Assembly: GCA_003260075.1 (NCBI GenBank)
Contig: QLIY01000045.1
Coordinates: 1-64,000 of the forward strand
DNA from: Phallusia mammillata
Lineage: Eukaryota > Chordata > Ascidiacea > Phlebobranchia > Ascidiidae
Reading direction: 5' to 3'
Length of the DNA stretch: 64,000 nucleotides
Below the pieces are notes generated by a model. That model searched no databases, was not told where the DNA came from, and was given only the letters and a program-made list of their open reading frames with translations. The position numbers and the translations under genes are program-made. This document shows, in pieces, positions 12,576-22,103 of this stretch. Numbering within the stretch: position 1 is the stretch's first letter; each line of letters starts with the position of its first letter.

Positions 12576-13043
12576 GTATGCAGTCACCCATGCAGTCGAC
12601 AACGTTCTTCATACGTTTTAAGTTAACACCTGAAAAACTGTGGCATCAAGGTGTCGAAACAAACGCTTATGGCACGTTTAGTTTATTTGGTGTAAAAAAC
12701 GCTTGTACTACGTCAGAGGTACCAGGGACTAAGCATCAGGACGTACTTTCTTTTTTGCACACCTGATTTCCATTATTATTCATGTGGATTTCTTTCATAA
12801 AATGTTATGTCCCCGCCAAGCAGAAACCTATGGGTCCCCATGAATCTGTATTTGCTAAACGAAGCTCAGATACCTATCTGGCACGAGTGTAAATTGAGAG
12901 GTTTGAAAAAAACGACCGAAAGCTTGAGTTTGCCGATATTCGGCCAAATCAGCGACTATCTTCGAAAATTCGGTTTTGACCAAATAATTTGTTGCGATTC
13001 GACTAAAACCGAATCTTTCAAGGTTTGCGCACATACTTTAAAG

Positions 13044-13236
13044 TAGGGCTTCTCAAAGTTTCTGAAATTTCTACGGGACCCCTCGATGGGTATAGCCTAT
13101 ACACGTGAATGATGTTTAAACAATAAATTTACGCACGTATACCATTTATTGTGACAATGACATAAAAACGCATGATGTTTCGCGACCCCAAAGTTTTATT
13201 TCGACCCGAAACCCCAACACAGTTGGAGAAGCTATG
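13044..13236. mobile_element. Short hAT-like MITE
   Basis: A 193-bp element whose ends (TAGGGCTTCTC and GAGAAGCTATG) are imperfect inverted repeats. The 8-base flanks CTTTAAAG (13036-13043) and CTTCAAAG (13237-13244) match at 7 of 8 positions. It is non-coding. Confidence 0.65.
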
Positions 13237-13727
13237 CTTCAAAGCATAAGTGCCTTTTTCGCCGAATACATGCGATTCAATTATTCTATGGTAGTAGCAC
13301 AATTGTTTACTTTGGCAGCAAAACTCGAGGCCTCACAAACGATCCGTTGACTTGGCCTAATGACAAGTTTCAGCCCGCACCTAATTTAGTTGTTTTGGTG
13401 CATCACTATAATTTAAATAAACCACACCTTTTTTCAACGAACGGAACTAATAAACTTGATTTGAACAAAACAAAGAAACAACACGTGTTTGTTAAAATAG
13501 GGAACCTATTTCAATATTGCAACATTTAGGATTGCACCAAACGCCACTGGTTATTATGATGAAAATGATAATGACATCGAAAAATATGCGCATAATAGAA
13601 AAACATTGAGATAAATGAAAATTATGACGCCAGATGCACGGTTCGCCGATTAAAAATGGCACTAAAAATTAGGTTAGAACCTTTAAATTAATTTAATCGC
13701 CAGAAGCCAACGTAATTGAGTTGTTGG

Positions 13728-15166
13728 TTAATCACAAACTTCTGAGGGAAGGGGAGTTCCTTCAACAGCAGCAACCGCATTTTCTACTGCCTTTCCTATC
13801 ATTGCCAAACGAGCCATTTCCGTAGCACTTCCACAATGCGGTGAAATAATAACGTTGTTCATTGTTAAAAGCGGGTGGTTACGTGGCAACGGTTCAGGAT
13901 CAGTCACATCCAAGGCAGCGGAATGTATTTCGCCGCAATTTAATGCTTTAACAAGAGCTTCTTGGTCGACAGTAACACCTAAATGGCACAGACATTAATT
14001 TGATCTACACAGGTTAAAGTTAGTTAATTATCACCAAGTGTGTACACAGTAGTCGCTGATGCGCGAGTACTAGCAGCAAACTGGTACAAACTTGCACTTC
14101 CAATCTGTTGCAACAATAGTAATGAAAGCTCACCCCTAGAGACGTTAAGCAACGTTGCAGACGTCTTCATCAATTCGAATTGCTTCCAGCCCATAATTTT
14201 CCTAGTTTCTGGTGTAACATTTACGGCAACCAATACATAATCACATAATGGTAACATTTCATTCAACGATGAGAAATATGTTGCGCCCACTTGTTCTTCA
14301 TCCTTTACACTCCTATAAAATCTAAACGTTGGGCAAAGAGTTTAACAATCACAACGGTAAAACACAAACCTGCGACTGCGGTTGTTGTACAACACTTTCA
14401 TGTTGAAGGCTTTTGCCCTAAAAGCAACTTTGTATCCAATACCTCCCATTCCAACAATACCTAAAGTGGTCCCAAATACACCTTTAGCCACATCATTTTT
14501 TGGAAAAAATGTGGTACTTGGTGACATTGCAAGTTTTACACCTGTTCATGAAAATGAAACAAAAAAGTGGAAACTAAATTGAAACCAATAACATACCAAA
14601 CATTAGTGTGGTAGTGACTTACCATTTATTAGGTTTCGGCCAGCTGCTAAAATTAACGCCACTGCCAGGTCTGCAACAGTTTCATCCAACACTTTAGGTG
14701 CGTTGGAAACTTTTACACCATAAGATCGGACCATTTGCACATCAATATGATTGTAACCTGCAGCAGCAACTGCTACTATTTTTAGTTTTGGAAGTCTATC
14801 TATTAATTCTTTGGTAATCTGTTAAATTAAAGGCAATTGATTGTTACATTTTATCACCAGTTCTATTAATACTTAATATTAGGTCAAAAACAGTCAGTGA
14901 TATGTTGTAACTCTGTACAACTACATTAGTCTTTTAACAGAAACACATACACACAAAAATATTGCAAGTAACTTAAATTGTTTGGTCACCTTAGGCTGCT
15001 GGTGAATGGAAAAAATAGCCACAATTTTGTCGGAATAAACTTCGGAGTTTGAATTAAACTCTTCATTCCATACAATACTGAAATGTTTTTCAATTTCCTT
15101 AACAAAGTTGGCTGGAACCTGATACAACTCATCTTGTGCAGAGCAAAGACAGTATGGCTTGGCCAT
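13728..15166 (-). CDS. D-2-hydroxyacid dehydrogenase, glyoxylate/hydroxypyruvate reductase-like
   Basis: Five exons (15166-14990, 14818-14623, 14541-14370, 14312-14134, 13978-13728) total 975 nt and encode 324 aa with consistent phases, the usual family length. Family enzymes reduce glyoxylate or hydroxypyruvate with NAD(P)H. Visible features are the Rossmann motif GIVGMGGIG (about residues 152-160) and the catalytic triad: Arg in NVSRG (about 241), Glu in DVTDPEPLP (about 270) and His in ISPHCGSAT (about 289). The block DPEPLPRNHPLLTMNNVI closely resembles remembered GRHPR. Ascidians may carry several GRHPR-like paralogues, so no symbol is assigned. The start ATG was chosen because it opens the first conserved exon; a possible splice acceptor (TATTCTTTAG) lies about 33 bases upstream. 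The gene lies 572 bases downstream of TKFC on the same strand. Confidence 0.9.
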
Positions 15167-15738
15167 TTTGGAAATAAAACAAGATTTTATTAAACCAACC
15201 TAAAGAATAGTTTATATTGATAAAAATTAAGCACAATCCTTTTGGCATGTTGGTAAGGTAATGTCAATAATAATAAAACAATACTTAATCTTTTTAGTTT
15301 TTTTCCCATGCAACATAAATATATTTTTTAACTTTTACAGTACAAACTAAGCCATACACGTTCCATCTTTGGTAAAAAATAAGAATACCGCAATATTTCA
15401 AAACTAACTATTCTGCATTCATAGATTTTGGCACCTGAGCACAATATTCTTTACTTCAACCCTGAGCACTTCACTCTGGATCATGGTAATTACACTGTTG
15501 TTAAAAATAAATAAAATGCAACAACAAATGAAAATTCAGGGAACATTTCCATAAGCACCACCACAAATTAAAATCTGAGAACATATAAATTAAGCAACTA
15601 GGGATTTAAAAAATATTGCAAAACAAAACACATAAAGGTTACACAATGAAGACTGATCAGAACTTACACTTGCAGCAATCACAAATCATAAAAAGATAAA
15701 ATAATACAACCAGGCATGATCCAAATGCATGTTTTTTG
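15167..15738 (-). other. Short TKFC to GRHPR-like intercistronic region
   Basis: AT-rich, with no exon. On the minus strand an AATAAA (15186-15191) and a TATTCTTTAG acceptor-like motif (ending at 15200) lie just before the GRHPR-like ATG. That arrangement would allow the upstream transcript to end and the downstream message to be trans-spliced. Confidence 0.4.
15186..15191 (-). terminator. Possible TKFC poly(A) signal next to the downstream ATG
   Basis: AATAAA on the minus strand, about 20 bases upstream of the GRHPR-like start codon. No better signal was spotted in the 572-base gap. Motif match only. Confidence 0.3.
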
Positions 15739-17496
15739 TTAAACTGCTAAAGTTTTGGCAAATGCCTCAATCCAGATTGAAACTGCAACTGCACCAGCAT
15801 CAGGCTTTGCCAACAGGTTGGAAGCAACATAGCTGGCCCTACCGGCTCTTGCTTTCATGTTGGCAGTGGATTCAGCAGCATCACAGCATGCTTTGCTGAC
15901 AACTTTTGCAACTTCCTTTGGACTGCTTTTTTTCTTGATTTGATTCTGTAAAGAAGAATGGGCAGCTGTCAGCGCATCAAGCATTGTGCGATCACCAGGC
16001 TCTGCTCCGCCATATTTGGAAACTGCATTTACCCCAGCTTGGAGACAGTCACAAATTGTAGCCATATTTAAATCCTTGGCTAATCCAGCTGCAGCAGTAA
16101 AAAATAGGCTATATAAACCACCAGATGCACCTCCCATGGTCTCCTCAGCGCTGCTAGCTATATTTAACAAAATTTTGTCTATGGACAAAGCTTTCCAAGT
16201 TTCACATTTATCTAGAATGTCTGTTGCCCCCCTTTTTATGGTAGAACCACAGTCACCATCACCAGCTAGTGTGTCCAACTCATTTAGTTGAACTTCATTT
16301 GCAATCAGTGCCTGACAAGCATTGGTAATGGCTTTCAATACTGCATTTATAGTTGGATCACATGCTGCATCCACCTGCTCTTTCTGTTCTGAATCAAAAT
16401 CTGCATCTTCTTTAGCTGCCAAATATAACGAAATGCTATTTATGTCATAGCCAGTGACCTGAGATTTACATAATGTAGGCCAATTCGGAGCATTCGTACT
16501 GGCATCAAGGCATATTAAAATTTCCTCATCCAATTTCAAAATGTTTAAGTTGAAACCAGACATATCCAAAGATGTCATGAGATGGCCAAAATAAACTCTG
16601 ACAACAGTAAGTAATTTTTCCTTCAGGAAAAGAATAGCTTTTCTGGCCAAAACATGCATTTCCAAAACAGAAAGGCCTCCCAAGTTATTAAAAATCAAAC
16701 TAATTTGGTCACCTTCCTGCAACCTAATGTGACTAGCATTTTGAGGATTTGTCATGTGATTAATCATTGCAACAATAGTATCGTCAGCAGAAAGAATCTT
16801 TAGTCTTTTTATACCTGCCTCCCCATGTACCCCCAAACCAAGTTCCATTTCAGTAGGGTCCAAAACAAATGAGCTTCCACTGCCAGGAACAGAACACCCA
16901 CCTAAACTGACACCAATTGTGCCCATTGCGGATGCTGCTCTTGTAGCCACTTGAACAACATAATCCAAAGACTTCCCCATTTCAGACAAGGCTCCAGCAA
17001 TCTTCATAACTGCTACAATTCCTACAAGACCACGTTTACCAGCTGTTTTATCTTGACTTTCTAAAGCACAATCTTCACCAACCACCACCATCTTCACTTT
17101 TAATTTTAAAGCCAGTGCCCTTTCAAGAGCAATACCAAAGTTCAAGCGATCTCCAGTGTAGTTGGCAACAATAAGAAGTACACCAGCGGGTGACGCAACA
17201 GCTTTGATAGCAGCTAGAATATCATTTGGGGGTGGGGATGCAAATATAGAACCAGCCACCGCAGCAGTAAGCATACCTTCACCCACAAATCCAGCAGCAA
17301 ATGGCTCATGTCCAGATCCTCCTCCACAAACCAGAGAAACCAAGCCTTTTTTACAAAAATTTTCCACATCTTCACGAATCACCACCCTATGACCCTTTAA
17401 CAGTCGTTGCCCAGGGTTTTGCATAGAAATGCTCTGAAGCATCTCATCCACACATTGCCCAGGATCATTCAATAACAAACGATCAACACGAGACAT
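15739..17496 (-). CDS. TKFC: Triokinase/FMN cyclase (dihydroxyacetone kinase)
   Basis: A single uninterrupted frame of 585 aa, close to the vertebrate length (about 575). The enzyme phosphorylates dihydroxyacetone and D-glyceraldehyde in fructose catabolism and, in vertebrates, also cyclises FAD to cyclic FMN. The DhaK domain shows CGGGSGHEP (about 57-65), NYTGDRLNFG (about 112-121) and GLGVHGEAG with the substrate-binding His (about 224). The DhaL domain shows the Mg-ATP motif LAGDGDCGSTIKRG and GGASGGLYSLFF, followed by KYGGAEPGDRTMLDAL and AGRASYV. An upstream in-frame non-ATG extension (to 17529) is disregarded; MSRVDRLLLN fits the family start. The lack of introns is unusual beside the intron-rich neighbours and suggests intron loss or an old retrocopy, but every key motif is intact. 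Confidence 0.97.
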   Translation of the reverse strand: MSRVDRLLLNDPGQCVDEMLQSISMQNPGQRLLKGHRVVIREDVENFCKKGLVSLVCGGGSGHEPFAAGFVGEGMLTAAVAGSIFASPPPNDILAAIKAVASPAGVLLIVANYTGDRLNFGIALERALALKLKVKMVVVGEDCALESQDKTAGKRGLVGIVAVMKIAGALSEMGKSLDYVVQVATRAASAMGTIGVSLGGCSVPGSGSSFVLDPTEMELGLGVHGEAGIKRLKILSADDTIVAMINHMTNPQNASHIRLQEGDQISLIFNNLGGLSVLEMHVLARKAILFLKEKLLTVVRVYFGHLMTSLDMSGFNLNILKLDEEILICLDASTNAPNWPTLCKSQVTGYDINSISLYLAAKEDADFDSEQKEQVDAACDPTINAVLKAITNACQALIANEVQLNELDTLAGDGDCGSTIKRGATDILDKCETWKALSIDKILLNIASSAEETMGGASGGLYSLFFTAAAGLAKDLNMATICDCLQAGVNAVSKYGGAEPGDRTMLDALTAAHSSLQNQIKKKSSPKEVAKVVSKACCDAAESTANMKARAGRASYVASNLLAKPDAGAVAVSIWIEAFAKTLAV

Positions 17497-18264
17497 TATT
17501 CTTAATGTAATAACACAAATCAATAACAAGCAATTGACACGTTACCAAAATGTCTGCAAAAAAGAAAAGTGATGTGGTTAATGGGTTATGAATCACATTA
17601 TTAGTAGATAGCAAAACCCAGCAAAAAAACAATATGCTGATGCAAGATATTTTCTGGGACCTTTCCAACATTAGTTATGTAAAATTTTCCCCTCATTAGT
17701 ATCAAAATAAGAGAACCAAAGTGGGACACTTGGCAATCAGCTGCAACATAATTATAAACTTCAAGGCAGCAAATAAAAAAATTCTCTATTACTGAAGTGC
17801 CCCTAAGCGCCAATTATAAATTCCATACATCTTTTAATTCGAATAGACACACACGCATGCTCTAAAAGAATTACACTCGCAGTGTAAGTGCATTCAAATT
17901 CAAACAACAATGCAGCAAGCATACCACGTAGCTAGCGTGGTTGCTGCTGCAACTGCTCAACCGTGCAACATAACAACCGATCCAAGACGAAAAATATTGA
18001 AGAGACAGACGATGTCCGACAGAAGATTAGCGCATATTTGCCATGTGAACAAACATAAACGAACTGTGGCTTTACTTCTATATCATAACAATAATAATTT
18101 ATAACTTTGTAGTAACAAACTATTACTTTCGTACGTTTGTCGTACACATAAAATTATATCGTAACTTTAAGAATGGGCGTCAGGGTAACAACAGAAGCCA
18201 TGGCATTGCTGCCTGAAGCGAAAACAGCCGATAAACTCATGTAAACGAGTTTGTGCAAAATAGT
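17497..18264. promoter_or_regulatory. Divergent promoter region, TKFC (-) / F-box gene (+)
   Basis: The two start codons lie 768 bases apart on opposite strands. No repeat or TATA box was identified. CpG is more frequent near 17830-18030 than in the flanking coding sequence, as at many animal promoters. Confidence 0.5.
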
Positions 18265-21200
18265 ATGGAACCATTACGGGAATACGTTTTGACAAAAAGT
18301 AAAGCATATTATTCATCGCCTACAAGCAAAACCATAGCAAAAGATCGGAGCAGACGGAATGCTTTGACCCTCTTACCTCCAGATGACAGAAATAGTTTTG
18401 AGGAAAATGCTCAAAAGATTCAAGCTGTCTGCACTTGGTTTCAAAGCTGGCAGGCATGGCAACAAAGAATTCTTTTTTCTGGTCTGATTCATCGCCTAAC
18501 TAAATCTCAATTGCGTAGTGTTAGCATGGCAGTTGAATCCATATTTCACAGGGACTTCATTGCAAGTTACAAGGAAGTTTACCCAATGAAAAAAGTTAAA
18601 GCAGGTCAAAGATTTACCTCAACCACTAACACTTTGCGCACAACCTTTGAAGCGTCAATTAGTCCTGACAAACTTTCCAAGTGTGTGGAAGGTGAGTCAA
18701 ATGATATGATTGATAAACAAACAGCTTCAAGTCCAATATCACTGTCAGTAAAACAAAATGTCAGTAGTGACAAACCTCCATTGCATCGGGCAGTATCAAA
18801 GAAAATTGACAGAACCATTAATGAAGACTTTGATCAAATTTCAACTAGCCTTAAAAACTTGTCCGCTGTTAATGAACAAAATCATGCTTCACCGAATGCA
18901 AATGTTCATCTTTCTGTTGCCAAATCCAGTTTGGGTGCACATGCCCCCCCCCCCCCAAATTTCAACTAGCCTTAAAAACTTGTCCGCTGTTAATGAACAA
19001 AATGATGCTTCACCGAATGCAAATGTTCATCTTTCTGTTGCAAAATCCAGTTTGGGTGCACATGCTGTTGTTAAAAATGAAAGCAAAATCTTATCCAATA
19101 CTTCAGTGGCATCTATTCACTCTGTTGCACCAAGTTTATCTCCTATTGAAGAGGTCAACCCAGAGACAATATTCTTACCCGGAACTGAAGAGAAATCGAC
19201 TGTAAAAACACCTGCTCATAATAATACATTGTCAAGAGCAAAACAACATCAATCTGAAACATGTCAAAGGTGAAAACAACTCAATATATGTATATTTAAA
19301 AAAATCAAATATAAAACACAATTAAAATTCTTTATGAAAGCAAAACATCTGAACTGACCATTTTTGTTTTGTTTGCTAGCAACAAAAATCTAGAACAAAT
19401 ATCACGACCCGAATCTACTACATCTTTATGGACAATGGGCCCTGCTGATTCTGTTAATGAAGAATTTGATTATCAGAGTCATGTTACTCCCCTGGATGTC
19501 AATCTCGGTGACTTCTTTGGTCATGATGGGAAACCGAAACACCTTGGTGGATTCATGACCAGCCAAAGCAAAGCAGGAAGTGAATTTCTGCACAGGTAGT
19601 ACACAGAAATTGTGATTGGAATAAACTATATAACAGGGGTGGCCAAACTGCGGCTCCCGAGCCGCATGCGGCTCATTGAGCCTTTGATTGTGGCTCTTGC
19701 ATGCATTCCCATCTTGCAGTTGTTTGACCAGATGATAAAACAATGCATTCTATCACATATTAACAATAGACTGACTGTTTGTCATAACCAATGTACATTC
19801 CGAAAACCAACCGAAAAGCACAGAAATTTGCACAGAAGCGTGTTAGATTGTGCATTGTAACCCCCCCCCCTTTGTCATAACCAATGTACATTCCGAAAAC
19901 CAACCGAAAAGCACAGAAGCGTGTTAGATTGTGCATTGTAGTCAAATATATTTTTAGATTTAAGCTGTAAGTCAAGGCAGACATTAAACACATTTTACAT
20001 TTGTATTGCAACTTTCCCATCATATCATCCTAATTTCAAACACCTTGCAGCCCAGATGGAGACACACAGTATCACCATACAACAATAATCATTATTTGAG
20101 AGCATACACTTCGTTGTGAGTGAATAAATTCGTTTTTTGATTTTTTTGTGTTGCGGCTCTTTTAAAACTAAGTTATGTGACATGCAGCTCGAGCGTGAAG
20201 CAGGTCTGGCCATCCCTGCTATATAATGTGTACATTTTTTTATGCATAGATTAGATCATCAAAGAAACAAAATCCCGCTTCCCACATCTACTCAACTTTA
20301 CAAACCCTCAAAACTATGGTCCTCTGAAAAAGCTCAAGTACCTGCTAAAACCAATCAGCTAAAAGAAGGCTTTCGGCAGCAATTGACCCAAATATGGAAT
20401 GTACGAATGTTTACTACTGACATTTTAAGTATGACACTAATATGTTATTGTTATACAGTGGGCCACAAATTGGCAGGAACACATTTATGTTCGATTATTA
20501 CTACAATTATTTAAATACAGTGATGGTTCATTTGAGAAATTTGTGGCAGACTGCATCAAGGAAAGGATAAATGAAGGTATGCGCTCACAATATTGAACTT
20601 AACTTCTGTAATTTAATATTTTATGTTTTACAGCAAATCTTGGAGAAATTAATGCCCAGCTTCTTCCTGACCAATTCTGGGTGAATGTTTTTGAATACCT
20701 TACACTCATTGACCTGTTGGCTGCTGGCCTTGTCTGTAAAAGATGGTGTGCTTTGGTTAACAGTGATGCATTGTGGAAAAACAAATGTGAAGAAATTGGT
20801 AGGAAGCTGTTATTCCGAGATGTAATTTGCTTTATAATAACCAGGATGTCTATTATTTTCAGGGAAAATGTACAGCATTCCACATTTGACCAAACTAATT
20901 GAGCAAACAGCTGCACACAATGAAACCCTAGATTGGAGGCAGGCCTACATCGAACTTCATCAGAGGTTTCATTTCAATGCTGACAAAATTGCGGCAGCAG
21001 TTCCCAAAACAGGAGAATCAAAAGAAGGTATTCATTTCTGCACTGTTGCAGAAAATAATCCCAAATGTTTATCTAAATCATAAATTTGCATGACGCCACC
21101 CAAGTTTGCCTTCAAAGTCATAAATGTATGTAGTACCATTCACATGATTTGAAATCTACTTTTGTCATCAAGCAGCTTTCCAAAACCCACCCACTAAATT

Positions 21201-21730
21201 ATTGTAATAACTCTTTCACTATCCATTTACATAACATCTTGGAAAATTATCACTTTTATTTATTCAAGAAACAAAGTCATCTGTGGAAACTGACACTCCG
21301 TGGAGTTTGACAGAAAAATACAAAGGCTACACTTCATATTCAAAGTTGAAAAATACTGCTGCTGCCACAAAAAAGAAATGCAAGATACCAAATGTCATTA
21401 TCTTAAATTTTAAACTTGTTTAAAGTTTTTGTTGTTTTATTTTAGTTCTACCATCAAAGCAAAAATTTGGAAGGTATCTAGGTAAGTTTTTTTTTTTGTA
21501 AATCTACTTGTACTTAATTTTTCTTTTATTTAAAAACATCCATTTTCCTGTATGGGGTAACAGAAGAAGTAGACCTTGAGGAGACAGCAGATACTGTGGA
21601 GGCAAATAAAAAATTAATACCAGTTTCTCCAGCTATTTTACCACCTAAAGATAACCCTGCGGGTGGTGGATTTCTTGAAATGTGGAAAAATATAAAAGAA
21701 GGTCGAGGCTGGGGTGGTGTAGCTGCTTGA
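18265..21730 (+). CDS. F-box protein (FBXO16-like N-terminal region)
   Basis: Exons: 18265-19269 (interrupted by a duplication), 19380-19595, 20250-about 20408, 20521-20576, 20634-20798, 20863-21027, 21269-about 21390, 21446-21481 and 21564-21730. The N terminus has a Trp-rich segment (CTWFQSWQAWQQRILFSGLI) resembling the start of FBXO16. The F-box in exon 5 (LLPDQFWVNVFEYL, then CKRWCALVNSDALWKNKC) would bind SKP1 in an SCF ubiquitin ligase. The C-terminal part carries LDWRQAYIELHQRF and WSLTEKYKGYTSYSKLK, ending in Gly/Trp-rich GGGFLEMWKNIKEGRGWGG. No WD repeats occur within the gene. Removing one duplicate plus the C run gives exon 1 a frame-compatible 884 nt. Two junctions are weak: the donor near 20408 is non-consensus and the exon 7/8 junction is unresolved. 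Confidence 0.82.
18836..19064. repeat. Poly-C-joined direct duplication inside F-box gene exon 1
   Basis: The 108 bases at 18836-18943 recur at 18957-19064 after C13 at 18944-18956, with two or three substitutions (for example a His versus Asp codon). As written, the C run shifts the frame and gives a premature stop at 18967-18969. Deleting one copy and the C run restores a continuous frame. Confidence 0.97.
19634..20218. mobile_element. hAT-type MITE in an F-box gene intron
   Basis: The left end CAGGGGTGGCCAAACTGCGG and right end GGTCTGGCCATCCCTG are inverted repeats of a widespread metazoan hAT type. A perfect 8-bp target duplication, CTATATAA, lies at 19626-19633 and 20219-20226. The 585 bp include a poly-C-joined duplication. 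It is non-coding. Confidence 0.93.
19778..19941. repeat. Poly-C-joined direct duplication inside the MITE
   Basis: The segment 19778-19858 recurs at 19871-19941 after C10 at 19861-19870. The right copy lacks 12 bases (AATTTGCACAGA or equivalent) found in the left. Confidence 0.93.
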
Positions 21731-22103
21731 CATAGCAATGTTAGAGTTCATAGTTGCTGTAGTGCCTTTAGCAAAGGTTGTTAGAACATGTGAGTGTGTG
21801 CCATTTGTTTTGCGTTTATTGGATATTTGAATATTTTTTCCTGTAATTTATTTGTAGATTGGGCACTGCATGTTGTGTTTTCTCAGTCTTGATTTGTTTT
21901 TTCCCCCAGTCTGTGGTTTTCCTGTGAAATGTGAATGTTTTTAAATATCACTTTTTGTAAAACTTCCTATAGCCTGTACAGAAATACTTTAACCTTCACA
22001 TAGACAACTTATAGCCAAATCGAGATAGTTTTTACGTGGTAAACTCACCCAATCCTACATTATTTACTGCAACATTATTAACCAAAGTTACTGAGGTTTT
22101 GAT
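21731..22103 (+). other. Short gap between the F-box and WD40 genes
   Basis: 373 bases on the same strand. It holds the F-box gene 3' untranslated region and presumably the WD40 promoter. No clear AATAAA was found. Confidence 0.5.

Larger units (their letters stand above)
11912..13727. other. Convergent intergenic region with a MITE and a tRNA-like motif
   Basis: No convincing exon is seen. It contains a 16-base (TA)-rich palindrome at 12369-12384, a tRNA B-box-like motif (GGGTTCGAACC near 12551) and a short MITE at 13044-13236. Confidence 0.5.

Noticed and set aside
18758-19273. Separate plus-strand open frame of 171 codons
   Set aside because: It is the second half of F-box gene exon 1 displaced by the poly-C frameshift, not a separate gene.
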